Positions 20,328 to 35,170 are shown, numbered from the stretch's first letter. The stretch is 64,000 bases of DNA from Viscum album (GCA_963277665.1 OY728153.1:275936250-276000249); one strand, 5' to 3'. Program-made: numbers and translations. Notes: generated by a model not told the origin, from the letters alone.

Positions 20328-23300
20328 TCACATATTGATGACTATGAAGGGTATATAAATATTCCCATATCACTACATCCAAGCTCCAAAAATTTTACAT
20401 GTGAAATGAAATTCAAGTAAATTTCATAACTCATTTTGTTTGAATTACCCAACACCACACAAAAACACATTACACCTTAAAAAATATTGTGTGAAAATTC
20501 ACCTCCCTGAGGAAATATGTATCTATTGAGGGAATAAATCCCCTATAGTGTACTACACCACAACACACAATAAAGTACTTAAACTCCATCTACCCAGTTT
20601 CTTACCTTTTCTTCCATATCTCTCAAAATATAGTGGAGGACCCATACCTCACTACGGTTCACCCATTAGTTGAGGGTTACCAACACCTATGGAGGACCTT
20701 CACTTCATTGTGTGGAATGTGAATTGGATGAGGGGGTTACCTACTATATAAGTGTATGAACCACATCTCATCAAAAAATGGGGGGCTATTGACTCCACCA
20801 AGTGTTTGAAGGACCCAAGACCTAGTATCAGTATGTTATATAGGGGTTACCACCATTTTTTTCTACTCCTAGCATCTCACACAAACCTATTCATTATCTC
20901 TATAACTATAAGGAACTCCACCTACCTAGAATCTGTTGGGAAAGTCATAAATATTAATTGATATGATTCATTTAATTATATATAGAAAAATAAAAATAAT
21001 GGACCATTCATTTATCCAAATCTATCACTTGGATGAGAAGATGTGAAAAATTCTATATAATAGATAGTATACTACATGTACTTATGATAAAAATGGTGTG
21101 CATTACTCATAAAAAATATAGTCATTCTCTACCACTATCTATATATGTAGTTACTATATACATGGTGTGTGATTATGATGACATGATATGTTTATCCAAA
21201 GTGTTACTCATGCTTGTACTCAGAGTCTAAAGTTTCATGAATTCAGAATACATTACATCTATCCCCTGTAAAAATGATGTGTATGCATCAAGGGTTAGTA
21301 ATAATGAACCCCGTAAATACCTAAATCATATTTTCTTGACACAACATGTGTTCCTATACTATACACCAAGTTCACTAGTACAAACATTAAAATGTGTACT
21401 CACATAATCATCTCATTTCCTCATGATTGTTATGTAGTGCTCTTGGTCATACACGATGTGTGTGTGTCTAGGAGGATAGTTGGGCATGTAAATCTATACA
21501 CATTGAGTCATGTGGCTTTGTATACATGGTGTGTGTCACTTGAATATGAACCATGTGATATTTAACTCTAGGAATAAATCCTATCCAGCAACCTAAGGTG
21601 GGGAACAATGTGTATTGATGTGTTATAAACCATGTGACATTCTATCCGATTGTGGAAACCCTAGCTATAAATCCATCCTAATACATTAAATGTATTTTAA
21701 GTCTCCAATAATTGTTATTAAGAATTAAATATCCATAACCCTTAAATTCCCATGATTTGTTCCATTTTTTTGCTATAATATTCACTATTTATTCCTCCCT
21801 ATTTTCCAGTCTACCTATACTTTACCATTGATGATGACCTATATCACTCCTAGTCATCAATATTCATAGAAGCCTTGATGGACCTAATAATCTATTGATA
21901 TCCTTATTATTACCAACTCCCATCCAATATTCCTTCACCACCCTACTGCCTACTACTATCCACATCACTACTTACATGATCAACCATCACCATTCTCTCC
22001 ATTAATGTAAATCCAAACCACAACTCAGGCTTCAAATATTAAACCATCGACTATTGCAAAAGCCAATGATGTTTTATTTGTGTTGGAAGGTGAAGGGGAA
22101 TAATGGGATATTTAATAATTAGTGTATGGTGCTATTTTGGTCTCTATATAATTCAATTGTGGTTTTTTCACCAATAAGAGAAAATAATTAAGAACCGTCC
22201 ATGAAAATTGTGAAAATAATAAAGAGAGTTCACAAATCATTATGTACAAATTAATTTCTGAAGAAAATAATAACCAAATAATCACCAATATAAAAAAATT
22301 AAATTAACTTAAAATTAATAATAGATAAAAAATATTAATAAAATGACCACCTACTTGGTGAAGCGTTGAATCTTAAATATTCATTAACCATCGATTCATG
22401 GTTCATTACCACTGGCTTGAAAATATGCCTCTATTTTCTTGATCCATTGTGGACTCTTTAAAGAGAGAGGAATCCTCTATAAAATATGTCCAATTATATA
22501 GGTTTATTATCATGAATCAATGAATAAAATAGAAAAAAAATACAATGGTAGTATTTAATTAGTTCTAGATAAGTAAAAATATTGAAATAAATAAAAAGGA
22601 TCAATCTCAGACTTGAAACCTGAGAAAAAAATTACACATCTATTAGAAAAAACCCCACATTTTGAGATCATCTCCGATGTCAAAATTACTATTTGGGACT
22701 TCATTTATGTGATACCACTACTCACATACATGGGATAATATTTATTTACTAAATAAATATTAAATATCCTTTAAAAAGTCAACTATTTCAGTGCTTCACA
22801 AAAATTCAAACCAAGGGTAAGAAACAGGTATCAAGAATTATTGGACAATTATAAAATTTTTATAAAATTTATCACTAATTAAAATTTACCATTCTATCAT
22901 TGAAAAATGTTTGACACTCCAAACATCATGAATGAGCTAAATCCAAACCAAGGGATTACTTGAGTCACTATAACTTGAGTCACCCTTGAAAAAAATACCA
23001 AAAAAACAAGAAAACTCAGTTATACACCATGTATTTGTTATTTTAAAACTTGATTAAATCAATTCACAAAAAAAAAATATTTCATTTTTTTTAAATAACC
23101 CTCAAAATCCATAGTTTTTTTTAACTAAACTAAAATCATTAAACCATCAACCTAGCCAGTGTTTTCCTTGAAAACAGATCCAATTTCAAAATTCATTTGA
23201 AATACATTTTTAAAACCATTTTCCAAAATTATAAAAACATAAAAAACTCAAACCATATTAAATAATCCTCATGAATCTCCATAAAAATTCTTTTAAAAAT

Positions 23301-23788
23301 TATTTTTTCCTCCAAATATTAAATACCCAAAATAATGGACTTATAAGGACCATATATACATAGTCAACAATCAATCAAACATGCCCCTTTGATCAATATT
23401 AATCCAATCACTCCTTATAAAATATTCAAGGAATCATCAAATAAATTATAAGTTTCTTCAATTAATAATATATCTTGATGATACAAAATGTTAAAAATCA
23501 CCCATCATTGCATATATAGTACCTTAAGCATGCCACTATATTGATGCACAAAAAATAAAAATGACTCCCATATCATCCCTACAACTCATCTTGAGTCTCA
23601 TCCATACTATATTATTATTATAGGTCCAACAACACACTCATACCTAGAGTATAAACTCTCAATACTCGAAAACTCCAAGTGAATTGGGTTTCATTGAACC
23701 CATGATGGCTAGACATGCACTCACTTAACCTCTAAAGTCTTGATTTTCAGAATCTAACTTTAACAGAAACTATCCAAAAAAACAAATT
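20328..23788 (-). other. Rest of minus-strand W1 LTR and decayed interior of W2
   Basis: AT-rich DNA with no defensible coding motif. The first part should be the rest of the W1 LTR after the element B insertion. It has a degenerate tandem repeat near 20640-20850 (GTGGAGGACC...GAGGGTTACCAACACC, two to three units) at about the position of the array in B. The W1 boundary cannot be placed; about 22000 is expected from LTR length. Minus-strand sequence near 22650-22690 (GACATCGGAGATGATCTC, then TGTGGGGTTTTTTC) has the look of an LTR promoter section. The remaining DNA up to the W2 primer site would be W2 interior, but no gag or pol can be read. Confidence 0.35.
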
Positions 23789-23800
23789 CTATAATACTGT
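23789..23800 (-). other. Degenerate primer binding site of W2
   Basis: On the minus strand, AAACAGTATTATAG follows the LTR end GGTATTACA. It parallels AAAGTGGTATCATAG of X, with two changes in the primer-site core. Confidence 0.5.
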
Positions 23801-23802
23801 TT

Positions 23803-26800
23803 TGTAATACCGCAACCTAGATAACTCAACTAGTAACTGATATAGGGGTTCCAAAATTACCTTAGATGCACCAATCTATATTCCAAATGATACAAACTAG
23901 TAGAGAGGGACACTAATAGTTGTGAGGGGACTATACCCTCAAATATAAAGACCAAGGTTCATGATCAAATATTTTTAAATCTTATCATGACTCATCCACA
24001 TATTAAATATTCCCAATACCTATAAAATAAAACAAGGAGACAAGTGGGTGTCCCATAATAAAAAATATAATATCTGTAAATAGTATATATGATGAATTAA
24101 AATAAAAGAGAAATAACACTAGAATCATAAGAAAATCACAATTCATAATGAATAAATATACTGTCACAATGTTTAAAACAAATGAAATATAACTAAAAAT
24201 AAAAATATACAATGGTATCTAACCCAACTCATAATAAAACCCACACTAGACACTCGACATCCATAAACCAACTAGGCTCAAACCATGTGTCCAACTCTAA
24301 TCCATTAACTATAACTGAAATGAAACATGAAGGTTTATCCATGGACATAAAAACCCATGTCGTGTGTGAAAGTAGGGGATAAGTTTAATGACCTAATATG
24401 ATTCCCCCACGATTATTTACTCACCAAGTGCAAGATATTAATTTGATGTGCATGAACATCCTGGGAGAGTTTATATCAATGCTTAGTGTAACTCACCCAC
24501 CATAAAACATAACACATGTATAAATATTAAATCCATACCTTTCCAAGATTGGCTAAAATACATGAACCCTAAAGACCTTAATAATACTACCCAACTAATA
24601 ATAGGCCCCACATACCTATAATAGATGAATTTCATACCCTCATGATCCAACTAGGTATTCCCCACTACCACTCTCATCTAATTTGACATAAATCCCAAAG
24701 GGTCTCATTATGTACATCACCACTCACTCATTATTGTCCCAACTAGACCAATGGACCTTTAATTATCCATCAATAAACAAACATTAAAATATCTTAAAAA
24801 ATAATGATTGAACCAAGAATATCAATAATGGTTAATTGAAGAGGATCAACCATAAAATGAAAATTGAATAACTCTAACATTATAAAATTAACCGGTAAAC
24901 TAAATAATAAGTCCCAACCACAAGAAATAACATAAACTATTTATCATAAACTTCCACATAACATCTCATTTGTCCTCAATTTAAATATCTTAAAAAATAC
25001 ATATAGACTGATACTAGATCAATCCATTATATTTCATGTAATCATAGGAGATAGATCTAACTATACGATTTTAAAATTATCTAAATAAACCTAGATCACT
25101 CAGAACATACATCAAAATCATCAACCAATAAAGTGTGTTTCATAAACATGGTATTACTAAAAGTGGAACCCTAGGTGGTTACAAGTCATCTCTATTTTAT
25201 GAAGACGAGAACCAACTACTAATAGTTTACCACCATCTCACCTAGTTTCACATTAACCATTACCCCATGTCTAGATTCCCATGGTGGATATTACATCTAG
25301 AGTGAGTTGGGTCAAAGTATATGAATCAACAATGTACATAACCTCATAAAAAAGTACAAATGATCCTTGAGTTGAACATCAAACCCTAAGGTCAATCAAT
25401 ACATTAACTCCAATAAGTATTTAAATCCACTATCCTCATATCAAGAATAAAGATGAGGCATATTACATCTCACATACCATATCTTTATTCATACAAAGGA
25501 TCTTTATTTTACTAGAAATTTTACTCATAAATATGGCCTAAGTCATCAATGGATGAACCCAAGGATTAAATCCCCCCTAAAACACTAAAATAAATCATAC
25601 AACTCTTCTATATAAAATTAAAGAGGCCAAACATCATCAAAAGAATATTAATAAATTTCCAAAGGCCAATGGTGAACAACTCACCCATCACCCAACCAAT
25701 ATAAATGAGTCATGCCTATCCCATGGTATCCCAAGGATTCTATGGAACTATGATAAATGAAAACTTAACAATTGTCTCTATACAACCTAACAAAACCAAC
25801 ACCCAAAGTAAGGTTTCTCCTATGTTCCCTATTTTATTATACACCATAATGCAAGAGAAGATAATATATAAATAAACTATAAACAATAATCTCACACAAG
25901 TAAAAAAGACTTGGAAAATATGGTATTTCTATCACAAGGTTAAGAAAACCAAAACAAATATCAAACATGACCTCATAGATTTATTTTAAAAAACAATATA
26001 AATTATCTTCATCATATATTTATAAAAGTGAATCAATTTTTGACTTATTAACCCTATGTCCTTAGACAAGAACCCATGAAATCCTGTTTTAGAAAACTAA
26101 AACTTATTTTGAAAACTATTTAGAAAAATCTTTTTTAATTTTACCTTCAATTTTATTTTAAATTAAATACATTTTATTTATAAATATAATTTTAAAGGGA
26201 GTGACCACTTACTTTTAAAAAGTTGATTCTAAAACCAATCATGCCACAAAAAATACATAAAATGGGAAAATTAAACTCATTTGACTAAGGAAACACCAAA
26301 TAACCATTTATAAATTTATATGGTCCTTGTTTACTATTTTTATAACACTATCCCATCCCAATTTATGGTGGAGGATCATAAAATTTCACACAATCGTTCC
26401 AAAAATGATAATAATAACAACACATAAAAAAAAATAATCAATGATCAGAAGACTCAAACATGCAATTCCCACTTTTCTTTATATATAGATCTACAATAAA
26501 TTCCATTTTAATACAAACACTAATGATCCCATGAAAACCTATCTCATCTATAAAACTCATTAATTAATCAGAAAATCATTTAATAGCAAAAATCCATAAT
26601 GGAATAATCAATAAAAAACTAATCAGGTATATTTATAATGTAAAAACATAGAACAACTAGGCATGGTCCAGTAATGACACACAATCAATCCTAATCCACA
26701 AAATAACTTCAAATTACACCCTTTAATCGGTGACAAATTCCAGTCGATTTCACTAAAAACCCTAAAAAAGTCCATCAGGTGAATACCTCAAGATCAAAAA

Positions 26801-27464
26801 CATGAAATGATCACAAACCATACTTCCCAAGTGTCCACTATACTCCACACATGAAATTTCCTTCATATAAAAGTTATTTCACCATTATTTGGTGGAATAA
26901 CATCTTAAATCCCTAACAAAAAAACTAAAATCTGTGGAGAATAAAGGATGAAAAGAAAGAGAAAATAAGGAAACCACATTACCCCAATTCACCAAGAAAA
27001 ATGAATCTAAAACAACCCATGAAAAAGAGATCATCAAGGAGGAACCAAATGGGGATATTAGAGGGTGATAGGTTGGCCAAAATAGCCTCCATTGAGATTA
27101 ATTTTCATTTAAAATAAAGTGGTTTATGACTATAAAATTATGGTCCCACCCCTCTTTAAAAATAATCTAAGGTTTACCAGGAACATGGTAGTGCTCTAAT
27201 GGGTAGCTAAAAAAACACTAGGTACTTGGTAGTAGGAAACCAACCACTCTATGGGCAATATCAAGGTCTACCCCACTATTGGTTCCATTGAACACTTAAT
27301 GGTTCTGGACTAGGTACCCAGTGGAACAATACTGCCACCACCACCTCCTTTTCCTTTACTGAACTCTCAAAAACCCCCTTGGGGTATTCTCTATATAAAT
27401 TTCCACCAATAAATAATTTAATTAAATATCCTAAACATTAAAAAAAAACCTTCATTAATCTACA
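23803..27464 (-). repeat. W2: minus-strand LTR of the B/X family
   Basis: On the minus strand the 3' end reads GAGGGTATAGTCCCCT (plus 23925-23940), about 122 bp before the LTR terminus GGTATTACA. X and B have the same block at 123 and 114 bp. The 5' end (plus about 27464 downwards) has AGGATATTTAATTAAATT and AAGGGGGTTTTTGAG, in the same order as the first 150 bp of B. The span of 3.7 kb exceeds the 2.4 kb of B, so it may contain an unrecognised insertion or be a longer subfamily. The left boundary is well supported, the right one only approximately. Confidence 0.5.
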
Positions 27465-28199
27465 TCCAAAAAAATCACTTTTATTCATCCTCTAAAACGA
27501 TGGAAGACCAATCTACCTTTCGAATCACTAAAACATAAACTCATGGGACATTAAAACATGCCGAAAAGAATACCCCACATGGATATTTCATGAATAAAAA
27601 ATTCATAGAAACCCTTTATCATCAACTAGAAATACAAAAATCCCAAAAATAGAATGGATATTACTTACTGACATGCTCCTCAAATTCCATAACCACACTA
27701 AGTTATCTATGGTCTATCTTTAGTGAATAAATTTTTATTTTATTTTCCTATATTATAAAAAAAATATCCACATGCACACCAAGGTATTCATATATGGGTG
27801 AGTAACATAACATAATAGTATACCCATGATATTATAAATGATCCTAATGTAAGTTTGAATCAATTAAAAATATGTATGATCTGGTGAAATGCATGTTTGA
27901 CCTTAATTCAATTAAATATACAATGGTAAAAACATTAACAACCAAACAATAATTCTAATTATCATGAAAAATATTCATTTGAAAAAATCATACAAAAAAA
28001 TAAACCTAAAATCCATATTTATTCATAGGAATATATGAACAAAATCCAAGAATTTTTTAACCACAGGAATTATGGGTTTTGGTAAGAGAAACTCTTATCC
28101 AAAAACGAAGGAAAAATATCATCAAAAACCATATTTCTTGATGATCTAACCATTTTTTAATTAAATAAATATTTATAAAGAATATAACTGTTATCAGAT
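27465..28199. other. Unassigned AT-rich stretch
   Basis: No open frame, repeat or element end that I can support. It lies between the W2 LTR and the region assigned to the first copia relic. Confidence 0.4.
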
Positions 28200-30240
28200 G
28201 AAACCAAGCTCCTTATTCTTCTTTATTATGGTTGATTAAGATCATTAATATGTAGCTAAAGGATTCCTTCCTCCAATGATATCCATAGGATTTTTTCAAT
28301 CTTTAAATTCATAGTAAGGATTAATCTATGATCTAAACTTTGATAGGATATTGGTATTAAATTATGAAGATAAATGGGAGGTTCAGTTCATATAATTTTC
28401 CTTGAACGAATGCGATGGATTTTTTTAAGAACATCACATGATCAATACTATGGAATAAACCCATTAAAATTTCACATATATCATCATAAAATAAAAAAGT
28501 AAATGAAGAACATAAATAAAAATTCATACCTAAAGTATAGTGTGATCCATATCAGTAGATTATGTTTAATTTTGATCACTAAGAAAAAAAAACTCAAGAT
28601 CTTACCTCAACAGTTATTACACTAACCACCAGAATCCATGTATTCTATGTGAGGACCCATTGTTATTATAAATGTTTTACACCAACTTATCCTTATAAAT
28701 AAATAATGAATAAGAAATAATATAGCTTCAACTTAGTTCTAAAATTCACCAGACATACCAATTATAAGGATCATATAATATAAATAACCCTAATATAATC
28801 AATGAGTGATTTCATATATCACCTACTAATGTTTGGAAGTTTCTTTATGTTACTCAAAACATATGATCATTTGGTGTATTATGATTATAAAATATTTCAA
28901 TGATCATGATGTTTTTTCAATTCATAAATGGGTTATTATGATGATTTGTAATTTAAAATAAACCATGTGGTAAAGTTGGAAACACCCATTCACTCAATAT
29001 CACATTTTACATGCTCTATCATATATCATAAAATAAAATATAGACATTTCATGTCTTAAATGATTCAACCTTATCACTAAATACAAAATGAAATATATGT
29101 ATATTTAAAGTTATGATAATAACGTGAATTTTATAATATTAATCATATATTTTAGTTTATATTCATCAATTTACCACTTACACTAAAATACTATAAGTAA
29201 TTTATTAAGAAAATCACAACTATTTTTCAATCCATCCAAACGATTTGGATATAGTTTATGAAAAATATCTTCATTTTGGAATAAATAATTGTCAAAAAAT
29301 AAATCCTTATTATAAGGCCTAACTGTATTAACTTTCATGACTTAATAACATTTTTAATTAATATAAATCCATCAATTCATAAATGTAATCAAACCATGGC
29401 CTATAGAAAAATGTATAAGGCACTCCAGGTAAAAATGGTTTTAGTGTGATCTTGATCAAATATAATTATATCTCTATATTAACTCTTCCACCATAAAATT
29501 AATTACATAAATAATATTTTTACTTATATAACCACTTTTTTCATGAAATAAAATGACCAATAGACATAGAACATGTTAATTTATTATAGGAAAACTCATA
29601 CATTTTCAATTATCTGAGTAAATTGATAATACAAAATGATTACATCACATGTCAATAATACTAATATTTAATCAAATAACATGACACTTATTTAATTATG
29701 GCCATTTATTTTTTAAATTAGTCAATTTATGTTTTTTATTTCTTTTCTTTTCATTCAAGTGGACAAATCCCATCTTGGATAAAATTAATTGATGATTGTT
29801 CAACAATATAACTAACCACGCCTTGACTAGATTGACCTCAATGTTGGCATAAGAAAGGTATCAAATTATGATGATTAACATGATAAGTATCATATTAACC
29901 TTATTTAATAAGGATTTTATGATAATTTATAGACCCTTAAGTATATTAATGATCATATGAAATTCTATGTGATACATTTTCATATGCCAGTCAAGATAAT
30001 TAGTCTAAACTTACTATATCATCAGTATACTCTATATCATATACAAGACTTTACTCATGATCATATTTTCATTTAATCACAATCCATAATAATCTATGAT
30101 GATATTTTATTAAGTACAAATCAAATTCATATGTTGAGTGGGTTTTATAATTCCACTCTTCATACTTTATAAATTCAACATACAAGAATGGATAAAAAAT
30201 AGAGATTAAATTTATTATAAAATCATGATATGTTATATAA
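28200..30240 (-). repeat. Probable 3' LTR region of copia relic 1
   Basis: Directly downstream, on the minus strand, of the copia RNase H end. The minus strand is non-coding and AT-rich, with a leader-like section near 28560-28630 (TGATATGGATCACACTATAC, GAGGTAAGATCTTGAG). No second copy is present for comparison and no clear TG...CA termini can be fixed. Called from position and character only. Confidence 0.3.
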
Positions 30241-30269
30241 CCACTACATATAATATATTATTTATTTAA

Positions 30270-30625
30270 TACCATTATGTTTTTTTTGTGGTAATGGTTT
30301 TGTCAAAGGATTTTAAAAATTATCCTATGTATCCACCCAATAAATCTTTACATCTTCGCTCTTAATGATATCTTGAACGGGATGGTATTTACAAAGGATT
30401 TTTTTGTTCATTTAGTGAGACCAGGTTTTCTTGGACTAAAAAATATCTCAAATTTTATCACAATAAATCTCAATTACTCATTTAATTATTTTAATCACCA
30501 AAATTTTAATAATTCACTTCTTGGACTGACAAATTTTCTTCACAACATCTAATGTAATGATGTACTCTACCTCGGTTTTTGAGTCCACCACAATGTCTTA
30601 TTTGGGACCCTTCAAACTAATTTAT
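30270..30625 (-). pseudogene. Copia relic 1: RNase H
   Basis: On the minus strand one can read VVDSKTEVEYI, then ALDVVKK-type sequence (TLDVVKKICQSKK), then CKYHPVQDIIKSEDVKIYW and NPLTKPLPQKKHNG. These are the closing motifs of a Ty1/copia polyprotein: the ADSTTEAEYIA motif, the KYHxIRE segment and the ADPLTKPL end. Several stops interrupt the frame. The RNase H domain normally removes the RNA template. Confidence 0.85.
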
Positions 30626-30699
30626 ACACTATTAAGGAAAAAAATGAAACCAAATTGAGATCTCATATAATATTTTTACACTTGGAAACTATCATCAAT

Positions 30700-31650
30700 G
30701 TAACCCCTTGTAATTATCTCTTCTTCACCCTAAAAGACAAGACCATATACTTAATTATTCTCAAGCACTTAAGGATGTTCTTAAAAGAAACCCAATGACT
30801 ATAACCTGGATTAGATTGGTATATAATTGTTATGAAAAAATCATAAGTTGAATAAGGTTGATTAAATAAAATGGAATACATGATATATCTCATGGAAGAT
30901 GCATACAGAATACTTTTCTTCCTTTTTTAATTCTTTATAAGGATCGTGATCTTTCTAAGATCCTTACCATGCTACACCAGTAAATACCCTTTCTTTGAGA
31001 TCTTGATGATAATTGTTTTTATAACTTAACCAATATTTTTTTATGACTCAATATAATAATCCTATTTGATCTATCTCTATAGATATTCATACATAGTATG
31101 TAGGTTTCTCTACCCATGTCTTCTATTAAGAAGAATTTCCCAACCATATCATTACAGAATGTAATGTTGAGATATAATTTTTGATAAGTAGTATGTTATA
31201 CACATATAATATAAAAAATATCATAATTATCTCAATAACCCACTTATATATATAATAATCATCCACATTATTTATGAAACTAAACTCTTTTATTGCATCA
31301 TAAAACTAGATATTCCAAATCCTGGAATCTTGATTCAATCCCTAAATGAATAATTGAAACTCGTAAACCTTAACAAAATCATTTGGTACTTCAAAACCTT
31401 TGGGTTGAATCACAAGTCATATAATAAATTATTATTAAGTAAATTAGTATTTACATCCATTTGATATATATCATAATAATAATTATCTTCTATGGAATGC
31501 AATATCCGAATAGATTTTATCATCACCACTAGATAAAAGGTTTATTTATAGTCAATACCATGAATATTTTTATGACCTTTTTCTATCAATCAGGATTTAT
31601 AATTATACATTATAACATATATGAAATTTTTTCTTATAAAAAACCTAATT
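30700..31650 (-). pseudogene. Copia relic 1: reverse transcriptase
   Basis: Minus-strand motifs in order: GCKYx-type start (near 31450), GLNQDSRIWNI (GLKQASRxWN motif, near 31320-31350), NNVDDYYI (remnant of YVDD, near 31250-31275), GRETYILCMNIYRDRSNRI (GEATYILGIKIYRDRS motif, near 31050-31120) and, after RT, the QSNPGYSHW segment (near 30790). Domain order and spacing fit Ty1/copia. Stops are frequent. The YVDD region keeps both Asp residues although its context has decayed. Confidence 0.85.
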
Positions 31651-33010
31651 CCACAATATAGGTCTCACCCTTTAGGTGCATCCACTAAGTTCCAAAGTTG
31701 GTTAGTGTACATGAAGACTATCTTAGATTTCATGGACTTTAACCATTTATAAAACTTTAAAATATAAAATGTATCTCAGTAAGAGTTGGTTCATCATTTA
31801 TGAATAATAATTAACCATAATTATATATTATAAATCCACATATCTTATGTTATTGATGAATATTATGAGGCTTTTATGGTTCTAGTGTAACTTGAGTTGG
31901 TTTATTTTCAATAATCCTTCATGAAACATGTATACTTTATGTCTTAGAAATACCTCATATTTTTTAGTTATGAACATATCTAATTTCAAATTTTGTTCCA
32001 TTAAATTAATTATTTAAAATCCCTTATCATGTAAAACATGATTTTGATCCACAAAAACATTGTTCTCAATAAGATTATAGAAATAATATCCCTTAGTCTC
32101 ATTAGGATAACTGAAAAATAATATTTTTTCTAATTTAGGTTAAAGTTAATCTAAATCCAAACATCATATATATGATTAAAAACCTAAAATCCTCATAAAA
32201 GATAAATTGGGATTCTTCCTAGTTCATATCAGACATGTTGTCTTTATAACCACTTTGAATAGAATGTAGTTATGCAGGAATGTATGATTTTCTAGAGAAT
32301 ATCCCCACAATGATATTAGAAGGTAACAATGAATCATCATCAACTGAACCATATCTAATAAGGTATGATTATTCCTCTTAATAAAACTATTACACTATGG
32401 TATTATAGGAGGTGTGAGTTTTGAAAAAATTATAGAATCTCTTAGATCATCATTGAGTACCTGGATAAAGTATTCACCACCTAGACCTGATTGGATAATC
32501 TTAGTATTTTTTTCCATTTGATATGTACCTTAATCTTTTAAAAGGTTTCAAATTTGGGTCTTATAATAAACACATAACCATATATAATTAATTCATCAAT
32601 AAAGTTTAAGAATTACTTATACCAACCAATTTATTGAGTAATCTTTAGTCTATATATGTCACTATGTATAAGATCCTATATTTCACCAGTCCTCTCACCT
32701 TTCCACTAAAAGGTCATTTTTTTTATTTTATATAATAAAAAAGATTTTTTTGTATTAAAATATTCATAATAACATTATTCTAATAATCTATCTCTATGGT
32801 GTCTTTGTATGTATTTCTCATTAATATTACTAGGGTGATATTTCCAAACATAAGTGGTGTTAAAATAAAATATTACCTTATCAAAATTGTTATATATATA
32901 GTATTATCTATATATATAATATACAAACCATTAATCATATTATCAATTCTATTAAACATTTCATTATGATATATTGAAAAACACATTCTCTTGAATTTTT
33001 GTAACCTGAG
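31651..33010 (-). pseudogene. Copia relic 1: integrase and pre-integrase remnant
   Basis: Minus-strand motifs: IQSGLGGEYFIQVLNDD (integrase SDxGGEYxxxxF, near 32430-32490, catalytic Asp now Gly), LTPPIIP-CN (near 32390), HTLLDMVQLMM (near 32330-32365), LISLWGYSLEN (near 32290) and KNPNLSFMRILGF (near 32190-32220). A short open frame at 32873-32960 (NGLYIIYIDN) may be the pre-integrase domain. No gag and no 5' LTR follow upstream, because the LTR of copia relic 2 begins at about 33010. Confidence 0.75.
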
Positions 33011-35170
33011 GTCGCACAATACACACCAAAGGAGGGGGAGTGAATTATGGTGATTCAAAATTTATTATTATCCCAACTTAAAATGGATATTTTATTTCTA
33101 TTTGAAAATTCACTTGGTATATTTCACACTGATTACACAACCACACATCAAAATAAATAAGTATATATGCATGGACACAAAGATTTTACTTAGTTCACTC
33201 GCATTGGGCTACATCCAGGGAGAACATATTAATAATGTGATGATATTACTATTAATAACATCTTTACAAGTCAATTATTAGAAATATTAAGATAATATGG
33301 CCATTCATACAAGGTCCATCATGTCTTCCTCTCTTCTTTTCATTTACTTTAAAGAGGGTTACACAATGTGATAATATCAACATGAAATTAGAACTCACAA
33401 ATATAATAATAAAATATATAACACCAAACAATAATGGATGTTCTTTATGATGATATGATATCCATTTTTTGATCTTAACATACATGAACATAAACTAATC
33501 ACTTTCAAACCTGATATTTAATAGAATACAATCCATCCATAACCCACTCTTCAATTACAAGTATTCAATAACATTCAAAACCTACTATATATTCTTCTTT
33601 TTTATTTTACACTGATCTATTTCTATATCCCTTATATCTTGTTTAGAATACTTGTCCTATATTTTATCTGAAAATTTTCCTCCATTTTCAATCCAGAGTT
33701 TGGAAACAAAATTTAAAATTTTAAGAAAACAAATACCATGAACTTATTATATACTAAATTAATTCTTTATATAATATTAAAGTATATTTTCACCATTAAA
33801 CTCCATATTAATCTGATGAAGTTCATCCCATAATCACAAAAATAGTTAAAAGAGTTCCAAATCATCAAATCTAGTCACAAACTCTAGTTTTTCAGAATAT
33901 ATGCTTGTACTCTACAAGAAATTCCTTTTTTGAGATTCACATCAGACTAACCATAACGCGGTACTGCAATTTCCATGACACAAAACTTATTTAGGAAAAA
34001 ATCATTCAAAATGGATTGATCCATGGATGAATTCCCATTTTTTCTTCAGATCCATAAAATCCAATTCTCAAAATGTCTTCCTCCATGGTGTGGTGATTCT
34101 CTAGGCACCCATTTTGACCAACCTTATGTGAGCCCTCTAAAACATTAATTATTCTTATATAGAGACTTGATAACATCCTCTTAGGAATAGTCATTATTAT
34201 GTAAGGTCTAAAATAGCTTATTTTGAATCCATTTCATAGTACCCCAATTTACATAGGTATTTTTCATCACAAAATGTTATGTTTAATGATGTTTCATAAA
34301 TCAGATTCCTATTTTAGTTAATCCTTCGACCACAAAAATCAATAAAATTCCCATTAAAACATATTTTAAAGTGTTTCAACATCTACAAAGATTTTAAATT
34401 TTTCTAAGTGACATGAACACCCTGTTCCATTGAAACACCATCATACAAGAAGTTTGTAGCATGACTATTTTCAACCAAAATCACTCCAAATTGAAATAGA
34501 TTATGAAACAACCACATATATTCCATGATTTAAATTTATTAATCTTCTATGGAATATTCTATCTAACCAAAATGTGGTGAGTGATTCCCTCACAAAATTT
34601 CTCACCAACTTTACACAACTTCACACAACATCAAATATCTGACTCCAATTAACATTAATTTAAATTTATTGATAAAAAATACAATATTACAACCCACGGT
34701 TACAAAAAATCTCAATATTTGGATTTTATTTTTAGTCCATCCATGTTTAATTTATATAAATCTATCCATGACTCTTGTTAAACCATCAACGCACCCTACA
34801 ATATATCTATCCCTCTATAGTTATTCCCCTATTTGATAGAAAAATTTAATGGTTTTTACCTATTTTAGTTCTGATCAAATTAAAACATTCATGAAACTAA
34901 TACCATTCCAAAACTAAGAAAAGATGCACTAACAAATTCATTAATCCTACAAAATTCAAAGGTAATTATATAAAATAATACAATAAGTTAATTTATACAA
35001 TGCTATCCATATTTTCTGATCAAAAATTTGTTCTTAATTTTAATTCTATTTGGATTGTGTCTCCCCATATCTTATTACACTAAAAAACATTAAAACCTAT
35101 AAGAACACACAAAATCCAATTAAATAAATATATATAATATTTATAGGGAATTTAGAAAATCTTTAGTTTC
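33011..35170 (-). repeat. Probable 3' LTR of copia relic 2
   Basis: Lies immediately after the RNase H end of copia relic 2 on the minus strand. The minus strand is non-coding and closes with CTGGATGTAGCCCAATGCGA (plus 33200-33219), then AATTCACTCCCCCTCC (plus 33033-33048). That is the typical end of long copia LTRs: a GGATGTAGGC section and an AATTCACCCCCCTC section before the primer site. Exact termini are not certain and no partner LTR is in the window. Confidence 0.45.

Noticed and set aside
33190..33250. Possible host gene exon signal around GGATGTAGCCC on the minus strand
   Set aside because: The motif and the following AATTCACTCCCCC are typical of the end of long copia LTRs and directly follow a copia RNase H relic.
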